DNA of 64,000 bases from Verrucomicrobiia bacterium (GTDB lineage: Bacteria; Verrucomicrobiota; Verrucomicrobiia; Verrucomicrobiales; Akkermansiaceae): positions 1-64,000 of the forward strand of contig CANHQJ010000011.1 in the NCBI GenBank assembly GCA_947462875.1, read 5' to 3'. Positions 1 to 9,100 of this stretch are shown here, one piece after another (the first letter of the stretch is position 1; each line of letters opens with the position of its first letter). The notes under the pieces are model-generated. The model was not told the DNA's origin. It did not search any database and saw only the letters and a program-made list of their open reading frames with translations. A program made the position numbers and the translations under genes.

Positions 1-76
1 CACTGACTTTGATGCCGCTATCGGCTTCTTTGAGAATCGAGACAATCTGTGTCTCGGTGAATCGACTTTTTTTCAT
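1..76 (-). CDS. IS3-family transposase OrfA, N-terminal fragment
   Basis: The minus strand from the ATG at 76 reads MKKSRFTETQIVSILKEADS and continues GIKVS to the window edge. This is the characteristic start of the helix-turn-helix OrfA of IS3-family elements, which binds the terminal repeats and is joined to the DDE integrase OrfB by programmed frameshifting. Only 25 codons are inside the window, so intactness cannot be judged. No clear Shine-Dalgarno sequence precedes the ATG. Identification rests on the N-terminal motif alone, but this motif is very distinctive. Confidence 0.8.
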   Translation of the reverse strand, partial: MKKSRFTETQIVSILKEADSGIKVS

Positions 77-101
77 AGTGGTGTTTGGAGTGATCCCTAC
101 A
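1..101 (-). mobile_element. IS3-family insertion sequence, partial (left end at about 101)
   Basis: The leftward reading encodes the start of an IS3-type OrfA just inside a plausible element end. Read on the minus strand, the DNA from position 101 begins TGTAGGGATCACTCC, and IS3-family inverted repeats begin with TG. The rest of the element lies beyond the window start, so the other terminal repeat, the target duplication and the OrfB integrase cannot be seen. The exact boundary at 101 is inferred from the TG dinucleotide and the 25 bases separating it from the ATG. Confidence 0.6.
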
Positions 102-118
102 ACCTCTCTACTCTATTT

Positions 119-805
119 ATGCCCTGTCGCGCAATCAGGGAAGTCGACAAACTCACCGCGCATCAGGCGATCAAGCAACAACTTGATGACTTGGCCGCTG
201 AACTGAACCAAATGCTCTTGGGATCGAATCCCTATTCAACTTGCAGTGCTGCCATTGATGAATTCATCGCATCTCATCCCGATCTTTCTGTCGAAGTAAC
301 GGCATGTGTGATCATGGGAAAAGTAGAGGTAGCTCTGGTATCGCGGGATTATCCCTTAGCTCTAACGCTAGTGGATGAGTTGCTCGCGACTCCCAGGGCT
401 ATGTATGGCAGTGATTTTTTGAAAAGCTCATTAAAGCCTGAAGTTGAAAAAGCTATCAAGCGAGCCAAAGAAGGAATGGACTCATCTGCGACAGCTTATT
501 CGATCAGCCTATCCAGTTCATCATGGGACCAACTTCTTGATGCAGAGGGACGTGAGACGCGCGAAAAACTGGGAAAAATAGAAAAGGCGGATGAGGCATA
601 TTATCTGGTTGAAGATCGCATGAATCATATTTTAACGAAAATACAGCTTTTGCTGCGTTTGCATGATTATGAGCAAGCGCTCACTCAACTCGATGCCTTT
701 ATCAAGATGGGAGGAGGATCCAAACAAGCACAACTGCGAGATCGCGAGCTACGACCATACATTCTTCTTGGTCTGGATAGAAAAGCCGAAAACCAAGGCA
801 AATGA
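119..805 (+). CDS. hypothetical protein, TPR-like helical, possibly 5'-truncated by the IS
   Basis: 228 residues from the ATG at 119; no family recognised. The sequence is mostly helical. Two segments (about residues 75-95 and 180-200, the latter containing LLLRLHDYEQALTQLDAF) have the A/G/A-Y-L spacing of tetratricopeptide-like hairpins, suggesting a small protein-interaction repeat. There is no signal peptide or membrane segment. The reading frame stays open leftward through the IS end to the window start, and the ATG lies only 18 bases from the proposed IS end. The visible ORF may therefore be the 3' part of a gene interrupted by the element. It ends before a strong terminator. Confidence 0.55.
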   Translation: MPCRAIREVDKLTAHQAIKQQLDDLAAELNQMLLGSNPYSTCSAAIDEFIASHPDLSVEVTACVIMGKVEVALVSRDYPLALTLVDELLATPRAMYGSDFLKSSLKPEVEKAIKRAKEGMDSSATAYSISLSSSSWDQLLDAEGRETREKLGKIEKADEAYYLVEDRMNHILTKIQLLLRLHDYEQALTQLDAFIKMGGGSKQAQLRDRELRPYILLGLDRKAENQGK

Positions 806-830
806 ATTGAGATCTTAAGGAGAAAATCAG

Positions 831-846
831 GCGGACTGAAGTCCGC
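831..846. repeat. short perfect palindrome (possible REP-like element)
   Basis: GCGGACT-GA-AGTCCGC is a perfect 7-bp inverted repeat with a 2-base loop, in non-coding DNA just after the TPR-like gene. It is followed by GCTCCGT. It has no T-tract, so it is not itself an intrinsic terminator. Dispersed palindromes of this size are common REP-type repeats. Only one copy was noticed in this window. Confidence 0.4.
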
Positions 847-857
847 GCTCCGTAAAC

Positions 858-905
858 CTCACAAAAAAACGCGGACGTGATCGCACGTCCGCGTTTTTTT
901 GTGAG
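858..905. terminator. bidirectional intrinsic terminator
   Basis: A 22-bp perfect inverted repeat (858-879 and 884-905) with an ATCG loop. Its GC core CGCGGACGTG/CACGTCCGCG is flanked by A7 on the left and T7 on the right, so each strand produces a hairpin followed by a U-tract. It lies between the convergent TPR-like gene (ends 805) and efp (ends 915) and can terminate both. Confidence 0.9.
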
Positions 906-914
906 AGCAAAGTA

Positions 915-1478
915 TCAAGCGCGACCGAGGTAGCTGCCGTCTTCGGTCTTGACGATGAGTTTTTCGCCGGGGTTGATGAAGAGCGGGACCTGCATCGACA
1001 GGCCGGTTTCCATGATGGCGGCTTTGTAAACGTTGTTCGCGGAGTCGCCTTTGACGCCTTCCGGAGAATCGGCGACGGTCATGATCATCGAGGGAGGCAG
1101 TTCCACGGCGGCGACGTTGGAGTCGGTGAAGAGAAGGGTGTAGGTGTGTCCCTCGATCAGATAGAATTTCACCGGAGTGATGAGTTCCTCGTGCACCACC
1201 ACGTCCTCGTAGGTGTCGTTGTTGAGGAAATGATAGCCGCTGGAGTCCTTGTAGGAGTACTCGTGCGGGATGCGCTCCAGCAGGACGCTGTCCATGGAAT
1301 CATTCGAGGTGAGGCGCAGGTTGAAGACCTTTTGGGTATTGACGCTGCGAACGGACATTTGCACGTAGGAAGCCATGCGCGGCGGAGTCTTGAGCTCGTG
1401 ACTGATCACGATGCAGACTTCGTTGTTGTGACGGACGGCATGTCCTTTGCGGAGATTGATGACGGGAGTACTGGCCAT
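915..1478 (-). CDS. efp: elongation factor P
   Basis: 187-residue EF-P, the tRNA-shaped factor that binds between the ribosomal P and E sites and relieves stalling at polyproline. It shows the KOW-like N-domain and two OB domains, including the conserved ...GHTYTLLF..., MTVADSPEGVKGDSA and NPGEKLIVKTEDGSY segments, which give the standard family length. The start MASTPVINLRKG at 1478 was chosen because EF-P proteins begin there; the frame is open further upstream but that extension looks like shadow sequence. The modified loop reads LKTPPRMAS and places Arg at position 34, where many EF-Ps carry a modified Lys. This would suggest no EpmA-type lysylation. The gene ends at the bidirectional terminator and stands alone. 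Confidence 0.95.
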   Translation of the reverse strand: MASTPVINLRKGHAVRHNNEVCIVISHELKTPPRMASYVQMSVRSVNTQKVFNLRLTSNDSMDSVLLERIPHEYSYKDSSGYHFLNNDTYEDVVVHEELITPVKFYLIEGHTYTLLFTDSNVAAVELPPSMIMTVADSPEGVKGDSANNVYKAAIMETGLSMQVPLFINPGEKLIVKTEDGSYLGRA

Positions 1479-1653
1479 GGTATCGTAGGTTGCGGCGCGC
1501 GGTATAGTCTGCGCCCGCGACCCACGCAAGCTCTTTTTCTGCATCATGCGCATGAATCGTTTCAGCCGGAAAAGCACGATGTCCCGGCGAAGTTCGCATG
1601 AATTTTGCGAAAAAGACTTAAGCAAATGATGCGCATGGGCGCGTTTCATTCAC

Positions 1654-3156
1654 GTGAAAAAATCGACACTATTCTTCTCTTGTTCCGTAGCCCTCGCAGG
1701 GTCGGCATTCTCCGCGGAATACCTGGCCCTGGTGGAAAAAACCTGCGCCGCCGATCCGGCGTGGCAGAGCGTGGGTGACACCCTCGCGAAGAACCACTCG
1801 GGTGAATGCAAAGCCTGGGACGGCACCGAGTCCGGCTTGCTGGCCTTGCTGAAAGAGCACAAGCCACGCTATCTCGCGATCGTCGCGAAGCCTGATACGT
1901 TCTACGCAGGCACCGTGCGCGGCATCAATCGCGCGACCCGCTCGGTGGATGAGGATCCATGGACGGATTGCCGCTGGGGCCTGATCACGGGTCGCACGGC
2001 GGAAGACGCCATGAAGCTCGCCAAGACCACCGAGCCGCTGGTGATTCAGCGCGCTCTGTGCACGACCGGTATTGATCTTGGTCTGGTGGACTCCGCGTTG
2101 GTGCTCAGCGATGGCGGGAAAGGGGGCTTTACTCTGAAAAATCCCGGTGAAGCGCCCAAGCAAGACAAGTGGTCCGAGGAAAAAGAGCCATCGGGCACGG
2201 TGACGATGTTTGCCGATTACTGGAATCAGAACGATCCGCAGTTGGTGGTATCCAGCTCGCATGCCACGCAGTTCAATTTGGAAATGCCGTTTGGCTTGGG
2301 CCTGCTCGCCAGTCATAATGGCCAGTTCCATGTGCTGACGCAGCAACAGCGCAACACGTTTGCGAAGTTTCTCGGCGGGGCGATGTTTACCGGGGAAGTG
2401 GAGGAACTGGGCAAGTGGATCGACTCCACCAAGGCACCGACCTTGAAACTTTCCGATTCCGCCTCGCGCGTGTGGGTGGCGAGTGGCAATTGCCTGATCG
2501 GCGATGCGCGCGGCACGTCCGAATCGATGGTGGTGACGGCGCTGAGCTCCGCCGGTTTCAAGCAATTCGTCGGCTATGTGGTTCCCACGTGGTTTGGTCG
2601 CGGTGGCTGGGGCACTTCCGGTTTGTGGCAGGCGAGCCGTGGCGGGCTTTCGCTCTCGGAGGCGTATTTTCTCAATCAGCAGGCGCTCATCGATGAAACC
2701 ATCACGCGCTTTCCCGGTGCGGACAAAGTCAATTTCAACAGCGACGACATCGAAGAGGGCATGAAAAAAGATCGCCATTTCATCATGGGGCTCAATCAAC
2801 TGCACGCGCAAGGCATGAAAGTGGAAAAGGATGTGGTCGGCCTGATTCACGATCGCGACGTGATCGCCTTCTGGGGTGATCCGCTGTGGGAGGCGCGGTA
2901 CGATGCCAAGCGCAAACCGCACGCCTTGGAATCGAGCTGGAAGGAAAAAGACGGCAAGTGGGTGCTGACGCTCACCGCGCGCGAGGACTACAGCGGCAAT
3001 TATCCCCTGTGGCTGCCCAAGCGCCTGAACGCACCGAAACTCAGCAAAGCGGACGGTGCCGAGCTGGATGCGTTTGTGGCCGATGATTTCCTCATGATCC
3101 GCAAGGTCACCATGAAAAAAGGCGCGACCATCGATCTGGAAATCACGGGTGCCTGA
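1654..3156 (+). CDS. secreted clan CD (C25/gingipain-like) cysteine protease candidate
   Basis: 500 residues from a GTG at 1654, with a Sec signal peptide (KKSTLFF..., cleavage near AFSA|EY). Three features resemble the caspase/gingipain fold: a hydrophobic strand ending in His (QLVVSSSHAT, His203), a second strand ending in Cys (RVWVASGNCLIG, Cys280), and a late IAFWGDPLW segment (GDP at 408-410) like the GDP motif closing C25 domains. A beta-sandwich-like tail follows. The protein is probably exported, with a His/Cys dyad. The family assignment is my inference from motif order; overall similarity to known peptidases is low. It runs divergently from efp and ends one base before ftsY's stop. 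Confidence 0.5.
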   Translation: MKKSTLFFSCSVALAGSAFSAEYLALVEKTCAADPAWQSVGDTLAKNHSGECKAWDGTESGLLALLKEHKPRYLAIVAKPDTFYAGTVRGINRATRSVDEDPWTDCRWGLITGRTAEDAMKLAKTTEPLVIQRALCTTGIDLGLVDSALVLSDGGKGGFTLKNPGEAPKQDKWSEEKEPSGTVTMFADYWNQNDPQLVVSSSHATQFNLEMPFGLGLLASHNGQFHVLTQQQRNTFAKFLGGAMFTGEVEELGKWIDSTKAPTLKLSDSASRVWVASGNCLIGDARGTSESMVVTALSSAGFKQFVGYVVPTWFGRGGWGTSGLWQASRGGLSLSEAYFLNQQALIDETITRFPGADKVNFNSDDIEEGMKKDRHFIMGLNQLHAQGMKVEKDVVGLIHDRDVIAFWGDPLWEARYDAKRKPHALESSWKEKDGKWVLTLTAREDYSGNYPLWLPKRLNAPKLSKADGAELDAFVADDFLMIRKVTMKKGATIDLEITGA

Positions 3157-3157
3157 A

Positions 3158-4006
3158 TCAGATCACCTCGTTGACAAACGAATCGCGATCAAACGGGGAG
3201 AAGGCGCTGGCTTCCTCCCCGGTTCCGATGAAACAGGTGGGGATTTTCAGTTGTTCGTGAATGCTCACGACGATGCCGCCCTTGCCCGAGCCATCAAGCT
3301 TTGTCGCGATCAGTCCATCGAGCGGGCAGGCCTTGTGAAATTCCTTCGCCTGTTGCAAGGCGTTCGCGCCGGTGGTGGCATCGACGACGAGCAGCGTGAA
3401 ATGCGGCGCGCTGGGATCGTTCTTCGCGATCACGCGGCGGATTTTCGTCAGCTCCTCCATCAGGTTGTGGCGCGTATGCAAGCGGCCCGCCGTATCGCAA
3501 ATGAGGAAATCGGTTTTCTGCGCGATGGCTTTCTGGTGAGCGGTGAAACAAACGGAGGAAGGATCGGCATTGGGATTGCCCTTGATGACGGGCACGCCGA
3601 TCTTTTCGCCCCAGCGTTCGAGCTGCTCCACCGCGGCGGCGCGAAAGGTATCGGCGGCGGCGAGAATCACCGAGTGACCTTGGCGCTGCATCCAGTGGGC
3701 GAGTTTCGCCGATGACGTTGTCTTGCCCACGCCATTGACGCCTACCACCAGAATCACGCAGGGCATGCCGTCTTCGCGCTTTTGCGGCATCGGCTGACGA
3801 TCAGGAAGTCGACGGGAAATGTGGGCACGCGCGACGTCGATCACGTCCTCGGCGGTCACCTTGCGACCGAGATCCTTGAGTTCATCCACGATTTCCATGG
3901 CCCCGCGCACACCGAGATCGGCGGCGATGAGGTCGGCCTCGATCTCATCCCATTCGATCTCGGCACGGTTGGTGATTTTATTGAAAAGCGATTTGAAAAA
4001 GCCCAT
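3158..4006 (-). CDS. ftsY: signal recognition particle receptor FtsY
   Basis: 282-residue SRP GTPase that docks ribosome-SRP complexes at the membrane. A short N-terminal helix (MGFFKSLFNKI) leads into the N-domain. The G-domain carries P-loop GVNGVGKTT (about 89-97), AADTFRAAA, DTAGR (about 171-175), and TKLDGSGKGG (about 235-244). The C-terminal FIGTGE...F..F motif is present (GTGEEASAFSPFDRDSFV). It lacks the long acidic A-domain of E. coli FtsY, giving the minimal NG form seen in many bacteria. The start is fixed by the amphipathic helix. It is convergent with the protease-like gene and transcribed away from the DUF1080 gene. Confidence 0.97.
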   Translation of the reverse strand: MGFFKSLFNKITNRAEIEWDEIEADLIAADLGVRGAMEIVDELKDLGRKVTAEDVIDVARAHISRRLPDRQPMPQKREDGMPCVILVVGVNGVGKTTSSAKLAHWMQRQGHSVILAAADTFRAAAVEQLERWGEKIGVPVIKGNPNADPSSVCFTAHQKAIAQKTDFLICDTAGRLHTRHNLMEELTKIRRVIAKNDPSAPHFTLLVVDATTGANALQQAKEFHKACPLDGLIATKLDGSGKGGIVVSIHEQLKIPTCFIGTGEEASAFSPFDRDSFVNEVI

Positions 4007-4046
4007 GATGTGTTCTAACGGAAAAAAGTGCGGTGCGGTTGCTGAA

Positions 4047-4721
4047 TCAGAGTTCCTTGATCATCAGCTTGCGCCAGCGCACTTTGCAAGACTTTCCGGC
4101 GTGGACTTGCAGGGCGAAAAAACCTTCCGGGGTGAATTCCGGGCCTTCGTCTTTGTAATCCACACGCACTTCACCATTGAGCCAGATTTGGATGTGATTG
4201 CCCTCGCAGCGGATGCGGATCTGGTTCCAGTCATCCCAGCGGAAGATTTTTTGCCCCTGTTCGGTGAACGCCTTGGACTTGGCGATTAGCTCCGGGCTGC
4301 TTTTTTTATCGGTCTTGGCAGGGGAAAGCCATCCGCGGCGCGCTTCATCGTAAAGGCCCGCGGTCCAGGCGCGTGCCTTGCCGTTGTCGTGTTCGCACTG
4401 GTAGCCGTGCACGCGACCGTCCTTGCCCTCTTTTTGCAAGCCACGGAACATCATGCCGGAATTGCCGGAGAGGTCATCGAACTTCATCTCGAAGGTGAAG
4501 TCGAAATTTTTGTAGGTCTTGTCCGTGCGCAGGAAGGTGTTGCTTTTGACGTTTTCACCGGCACCGACGATGCAGTCGCCCTCGATCTTGAACTGGCCAT
4601 TGCCATTGACGACGGTCCAGCCGCTGAGGTCTTTGCCGTTGAACAAGGGGGTGAAGCCTTCCTGGGCAGAGGCAAGTGTGCCGAGGAAACAGGCGAGAGT
4701 GAGTGAGAATAGGATTTTCAT
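4047..4721 (-). CDS. secreted DUF1080 (3-keto-disaccharide hydrolase-type) protein
   Basis: 224 residues starting MKILFSLTLACFLGTLASAQ, a clear signal peptide with cleavage after SAQ. The mature protein opens with FTPLFNGKDLSGW, the hallmark of the DUF1080 concanavalin-like jelly-roll family abundant in Planctomycetes and Verrucomicrobia. Members include 3-keto-glycoside hydrolases acting on oxidised disaccharides. Other family segments are SGMMFRG, HGYQCE, WNQIRIRCEGNHIQIWLNG and GFFALQVH. The single domain, without fused partners, matches the usual short form. An in-frame ATG at 4790 exists, but the signal peptide supports 4721. The substrate cannot be read from the sequence. Confidence 0.88.
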   Translation of the reverse strand: MKILFSLTLACFLGTLASAQEGFTPLFNGKDLSGWTVVNGNGQFKIEGDCIVGAGENVKSNTFLRTDKTYKNFDFTFEMKFDDLSGNSGMMFRGLQKEGKDGRVHGYQCEHDNGKARAWTAGLYDEARRGWLSPAKTDKKSSPELIAKSKAFTEQGQKIFRWDDWNQIRIRCEGNHIQIWLNGEVRVDYKDEGPEFTPEGFFALQVHAGKSCKVRWRKLMIKEL

Positions 4722-4786
4722 GATGGGTAAGAGACGGGTGATCGGAGCGCCGATGTGAATGATACGCTGGCAGATACTCCGGCATT

Positions 4787-5929
4787 TCAACAGGATGCAA
4801 GGCGTTTCAGTTGATCGCGCAGGGCGTGGAGAGCCGATTCCTGATGCGCGGCGGATACGGAAATGCGCAGGCGGGCGGTGTTGCGCGGCACGGTGGGGTA
4901 GCGGATGGCGGGCACGACAAAGCCTGCTTCGGCGAGTCGTGACGAAGCCTGCATGGCGTTTTCATTGCTACCCAGGATCACGGGAATGATGGGCGTGAGA
5001 AGGGAAGAAACAGGGGACTCGCGCAAAATACAAACGTTTGTTTGCAATTGCTTGCGCAGGGCGCGTCCTTCCGCGCTGGCGATCAATTCGACGGAGCGCA
5101 AGGCCGCGTGGGCCAGTGCGGGTGGGGGAGCGGTGGAGTAGATGAAGGATCGGGCGCGATTGATGAGCAGGTCGATCAGAGCGGAGGACCCGGCGATGAA
5201 TCCACCGGCCAGACCAGCGGCTTTGCTGAGAGTGCCCATTTGCAATTCGATGTCCTGCTGCAAGCCCAGCTCTTCCGCCAAGCCGCCGCCCTGCTCGCCA
5301 AAGACCCCAAAGCCGTGGGCCTCGTCCACCAGCAGCCAGGCGTCGTAGGATTGTTTCAGCGCGATGATTTCGCGCAGCGGGGCGATGTCTCCATCCATGC
5401 TGAAGACCGACTCCGTGACGATGAGAATGCGTGGCTCACTGCCGTGCTGCGAGCGGATCGATTCTAACAGTTTTCCGAGTTTTTCCACGTGATTGTGGGG
5501 GAAAACGCGAATCGTGGCCCCGCTGAGTTTGGCGGCATCGATCAGGCAGGCGTGGCTGAGTTTATCGACGATGATGAAATCGGATTTGCCCATCAGCGCG
5601 GGAATGGTGCCCATGGCGGCGGCGTATCCCGTGGAAAATGTCAGTGCCCGCGCGGTGCCCTTGCGCTCGGCGATAGCGGCCTCCAAGGCCACATGCGCGT
5701 GACTGGTGCCGCAGACCAAGCGGGAGGCGGCTGCTCCGTGGCCGTGGATGCGCAGTCCCTCCTGAAATGCCTCGGTGATCGCCGGATGATGCGCCAGGCC
5801 CAGGTAGTCGTTGCTGGCAAACTGCTGCATGCCATCGCTGGTCTGCCCGCCCATCTTTCGATAGGGCGTGAGTTTTCGCCACAATCCATGCTGCCGAATC
5901 TCTTCCAGTTCTTCCTTAATGCCTCTCAT
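4787..5929 (-). CDS. bioF: 8-amino-7-oxononanoate synthase-like PLP enzyme
   Basis: About 380 residues of the alpha-oxoamine synthase family. BioF condenses pimeloyl-ACP/CoA with alanine in biotin synthesis. Motifs: SNDYLGLAHHP near the start, GHGAAASRLVCGTS, TESVFSMDGDIAPL, VDEAHGFGVFG (the Asp pairs with the PLP ring nitrogen) and GTLSKAAGLAGGF with the Schiff-base Lys. C-terminal PTVPRNTARLRISVSAAH is typical. The start at 5929 (MRGIKEELEEIRQ) fits the family; an in-frame ATG at 5974 would add 15 residues. No other biotin genes are nearby, so the related enzymes KBL and serine palmitoyltransferase are alternatives, although the compact length favours BioF. Its product would be relevant to the biotin-dependent pyruvate carboxylase encoded at 25.3-28.8 kb. 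Confidence 0.85.
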   Translation of the reverse strand: MRGIKEELEEIRQHGLWRKLTPYRKMGGQTSDGMQQFASNDYLGLAHHPAITEAFQEGLRIHGHGAAASRLVCGTSHAHVALEAAIAERKGTARALTFSTGYAAAMGTIPALMGKSDFIIVDKLSHACLIDAAKLSGATIRVFPHNHVEKLGKLLESIRSQHGSEPRILIVTESVFSMDGDIAPLREIIALKQSYDAWLLVDEAHGFGVFGEQGGGLAEELGLQQDIELQMGTLSKAAGLAGGFIAGSSALIDLLINRARSFIYSTAPPPALAHAALRSVELIASAEGRALRKQLQTNVCILRESPVSSLLTPIIPVILGSNENAMQASSRLAEAGFVVPAIRYPTVPRNTARLRISVSAAHQESALHALRDQLKRLASC

Positions 5930-6123
5930 GGGTCGGCGCGAGCATACGTCTGAAACGGCAATTGCTCCAGACATTCCTTCGTTGATGAGAATTGGTTTTC
6001 CTTCGATCGGGAAAATACTTATCTGACATAGTGAATAGGGCTGATTGATTCAAGCGTCTGAGTGGCCATTGATTCATTTTTTCATTTTCCTTTGTAACAT
6101 CAAGGGTTGCGCGGTAGTGTCAT

Positions 6124-6151
6124 TTGTAAAAATTTGTATTTACATGATAAA
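6124..6151 (+). promoter_or_regulatory. possible sigma-70 promoter for the first pseudopilin cassette
   Basis: In an AT-rich stretch, TTGTAA (6124-6129) and GATAAA (6146-6151) are separated by 16 bases, each matching 4 of 6 consensus positions. The ATG of the giant pseudopilin gene lies 46 bases downstream. This is a weak match, and no activator site is recognisable. Confidence 0.3.
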
Positions 6152-6197
6152 ACGATGTGCTAGGGTGTCAACGTTCTCCGCAATCAAACCCTTTTTT

Positions 6198-9100
6198 ATG
6201 AAAAAAATTTCACACATCACAGCTTTCCGGCGATCACTGGCGGAATCGCGTGGTTTTACCCTGATCATCACGATCAGCCTGCTGGTTTTGCTGACGTTGG
6301 TAGCGATCGGGATTTTGTCGCTTTCCACTGTGACCTTGCGCAGTTCCGCCCAGGGCAATGCGATGTCGCTGGCCCGCAGCAATGCCAAGCTAGCGCTGAT
6401 GCTGGCGATTGCCGATTTGCAAAAAACCATGGGACCGGACAAAGCGATCTCCGCCACATCGGAAATCCTCGGTGCCAATCCCGCGAAGCCGAATTTGATG
6501 GGCGCTTGGGAATCCTGGGATGCGAATCCCTCCAGCACGACTCTGAACTATGCTTCGGAAAAAACGACACGTTTTCGCAGATGGCTCGTTTCGGATGCGG
6601 ATCCTCTGGCCACGTCCGCGCGCAATTATGCGACTGCCGGTGCGGTGAATAATCCGATCACTTTGGTCGGCGAGGGCTCGTTAGGCGCAGGTGCCGTGGA
6701 TGCGGATCGGGTGAGGGCGGGACTCGTGCCGATCTCCCGCAATGGCATTCGCGAAGGCCAATTCGCCTGGCATGTGGCGGACGAGTCCGTCAAAGCCCGC
6801 GTCAACAGCTATCGCGATCCTGCGCAAAACACGAGCCTGGCCCAGCGGCGCGCCCTGCTCACCGGGCATCGTCCGGAACCGCGCTTGGTCACATCCCGTG
6901 ATGGCACGATGCTCGATTACCTGCCCAGTGACCAAACCGCCCAGACCTTGACCACCGCGCGCGCGGCCGAGGGGAAATTGGTGGACTTGAGTCAGATCGA
7001 TTTGTTCAGCGCGAATCGTCAAACGGGGAAATTCCGCCATGTGGTCACTCCTTACTCGATGGGACTCTTGACCGATGTGAGAAACGGCGGGCTCAAGCAG
7101 GACCTGACCTCATTGATGGAAATGGCGACCATGCCCACGGAATACAACGGACGCAGGCTCTATCAATCGACCCACAACATCACCGGCGTGTCCGATCCGT
7201 TCTGGTCCACCTTGCAGTCGTATTACACCGTCTATCGGGACGTGAGTGCGCCCGATGCGGCGCCCACCTACTACCGCCCGCCGCTCGAAGCCGTCTCTCC
7301 GGGCACTCTAACGGCTCCCCGCCGTTTTTACCCCGCGCCGGTGATTGCCAAGGTGGAGATCCTTTTCACCTACGTGACGCGTGATTCCCACGCGAACTGG
7401 GTAGGCTCTCTGCTCAACGTCAGTCAAGAACATCGCCGTATGGGACATTTGCTCTACACGCCTCTGGTGACCCTGCACAACCCCTACAATATCAGCATTC
7501 AGTTTGATGAAATGCAGGTGGTCATTCGCAATGTCCCTGTGGCGTTCAATTTTTATGTCAACAACCAACCGCAAAGCGCCGGCCTGGTTCCCATCAACGA
7601 AATGTTTGTGAACAACGGCCAAAAAGGGGAAAAGTCTTTCGCTCTCAACATTGCGAACTGGACGAGTCCCACCTCCCGCGATTCCACACCGATGACTCTG
7701 AGGCCCGGGCAGACGGTGGTGTGTGGTCCGTTTCTATCCCCGAGTGCCAGCTTTTCCAACACGCAGGGAACACCCATTTTCGACTGGCAAAACAATCTCA
7801 CCGGTGTCGATCAGTTCGGTAACGTTACCAATCCCGTGCCCGGACGCCCCGGTTTCACCGGCAAAGCCGTCGGCTTCGATATCGACTGGATTACTCCGAC
7901 GCACGCCCCATACAACAACCCCGGACAAGCGACGGACAACAATATGGGCGTTCTCGGGCTGAGGGACAATGATCTTGTTCACATCGAGTATGCGGTGCGT
8001 CAACCGTCACGGGGCCAAAACGATCGCTTCGATGTGCAAGCGACCATCACCTCGCGCGGTCGGCAGATGGCCTATGGCGGATTGACTTTTGTTTACAATG
8101 ACGCATCCACGCTGGGCCGCTATTTCAATACGGTGCATCGCTTTCCCTTGTCCGGCGCGTTTCCGGCATCGGAGGCGTATCATTCGAATACCACACCGAT
8201 CTCGGCACAGGGCAACGCGAAATCGTTTGCCTTGTTCTCCGCCTATGCGAGAACCACCAATGGCGGCGTATTTGAAACCAACTCCCGCAACCAAACCGCC
8301 GGAGCCCTCAACGTGCAGCGCGATGGCCGCCTCGCGGGCAAGCCGATGATGCACCACAATCCCGCCCGTTCGGTGGTGTTGATGGATTACCGAACTGAAG
8401 TGCCCGGCATGCAATCGCACGAGCTCAATTTCGTGCCGCTGCCCGGTCACGTGGATGACGTGTTTGAAATCGATGCCGCCAACCGCAACAACGTGCTTGC
8501 CGGCAATACCACGCAACGCGGCATCAAGTCGGGTTCGTATTTGGAACTGCCGACGGGACCGATGCAGACCATCGCCGACTTCCGCCGTTCGAATGCCCTG
8601 ACATCGCCCTATCTGCCGAATTTTGTGCAGCCGGTAGCCAATTCCAGCGTTTCCCCCCTGATGAGCACCACTCGTGTGAGCGAGACGGGATTGACGAGTT
8701 ACGCCTTGCTGGATCACAGCGTGCTGGCCAACTACGCGCTCTACGATCGTTTCTATTTTTCCACCATCGCGCCGGTGGGTTCCAAGACGGCTACCAATGT
8801 GCTCAATGATTTCCTCGGCAATCGCGCCCCTTTGCTCACGCAGTCCTTCGCGCCATACGTTCCTTCAGGCAAAACGACGACCACGATCGCCACTGAGCTC
8901 CTCAATGCGGGCAGACCGGCAGCGAACGCCTACCGTCTGGCTGCCGAATATCAAATGGTCAAGGGGGCTTTCAACGTGAATTCCACCTCCGTGGCGGCGT
9001 GGAAAGCCATCCTGGGGTCGATGCGGAACACTCCCGTACCGGTGATGTGGTCGCGTTCGGGAACACTTGAGAACAGGAACACCGCCTATACTCCCGTAAC

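Noticed and set aside
1669-2922. Long open frame of 417 codons on the minus strand opposite the protease-like gene
   Set aside because: No start context, no family, and amino-acid composition typical of an antisense frame in GC-rich coding DNA; the plus-strand gene has a signal peptide and motifs.
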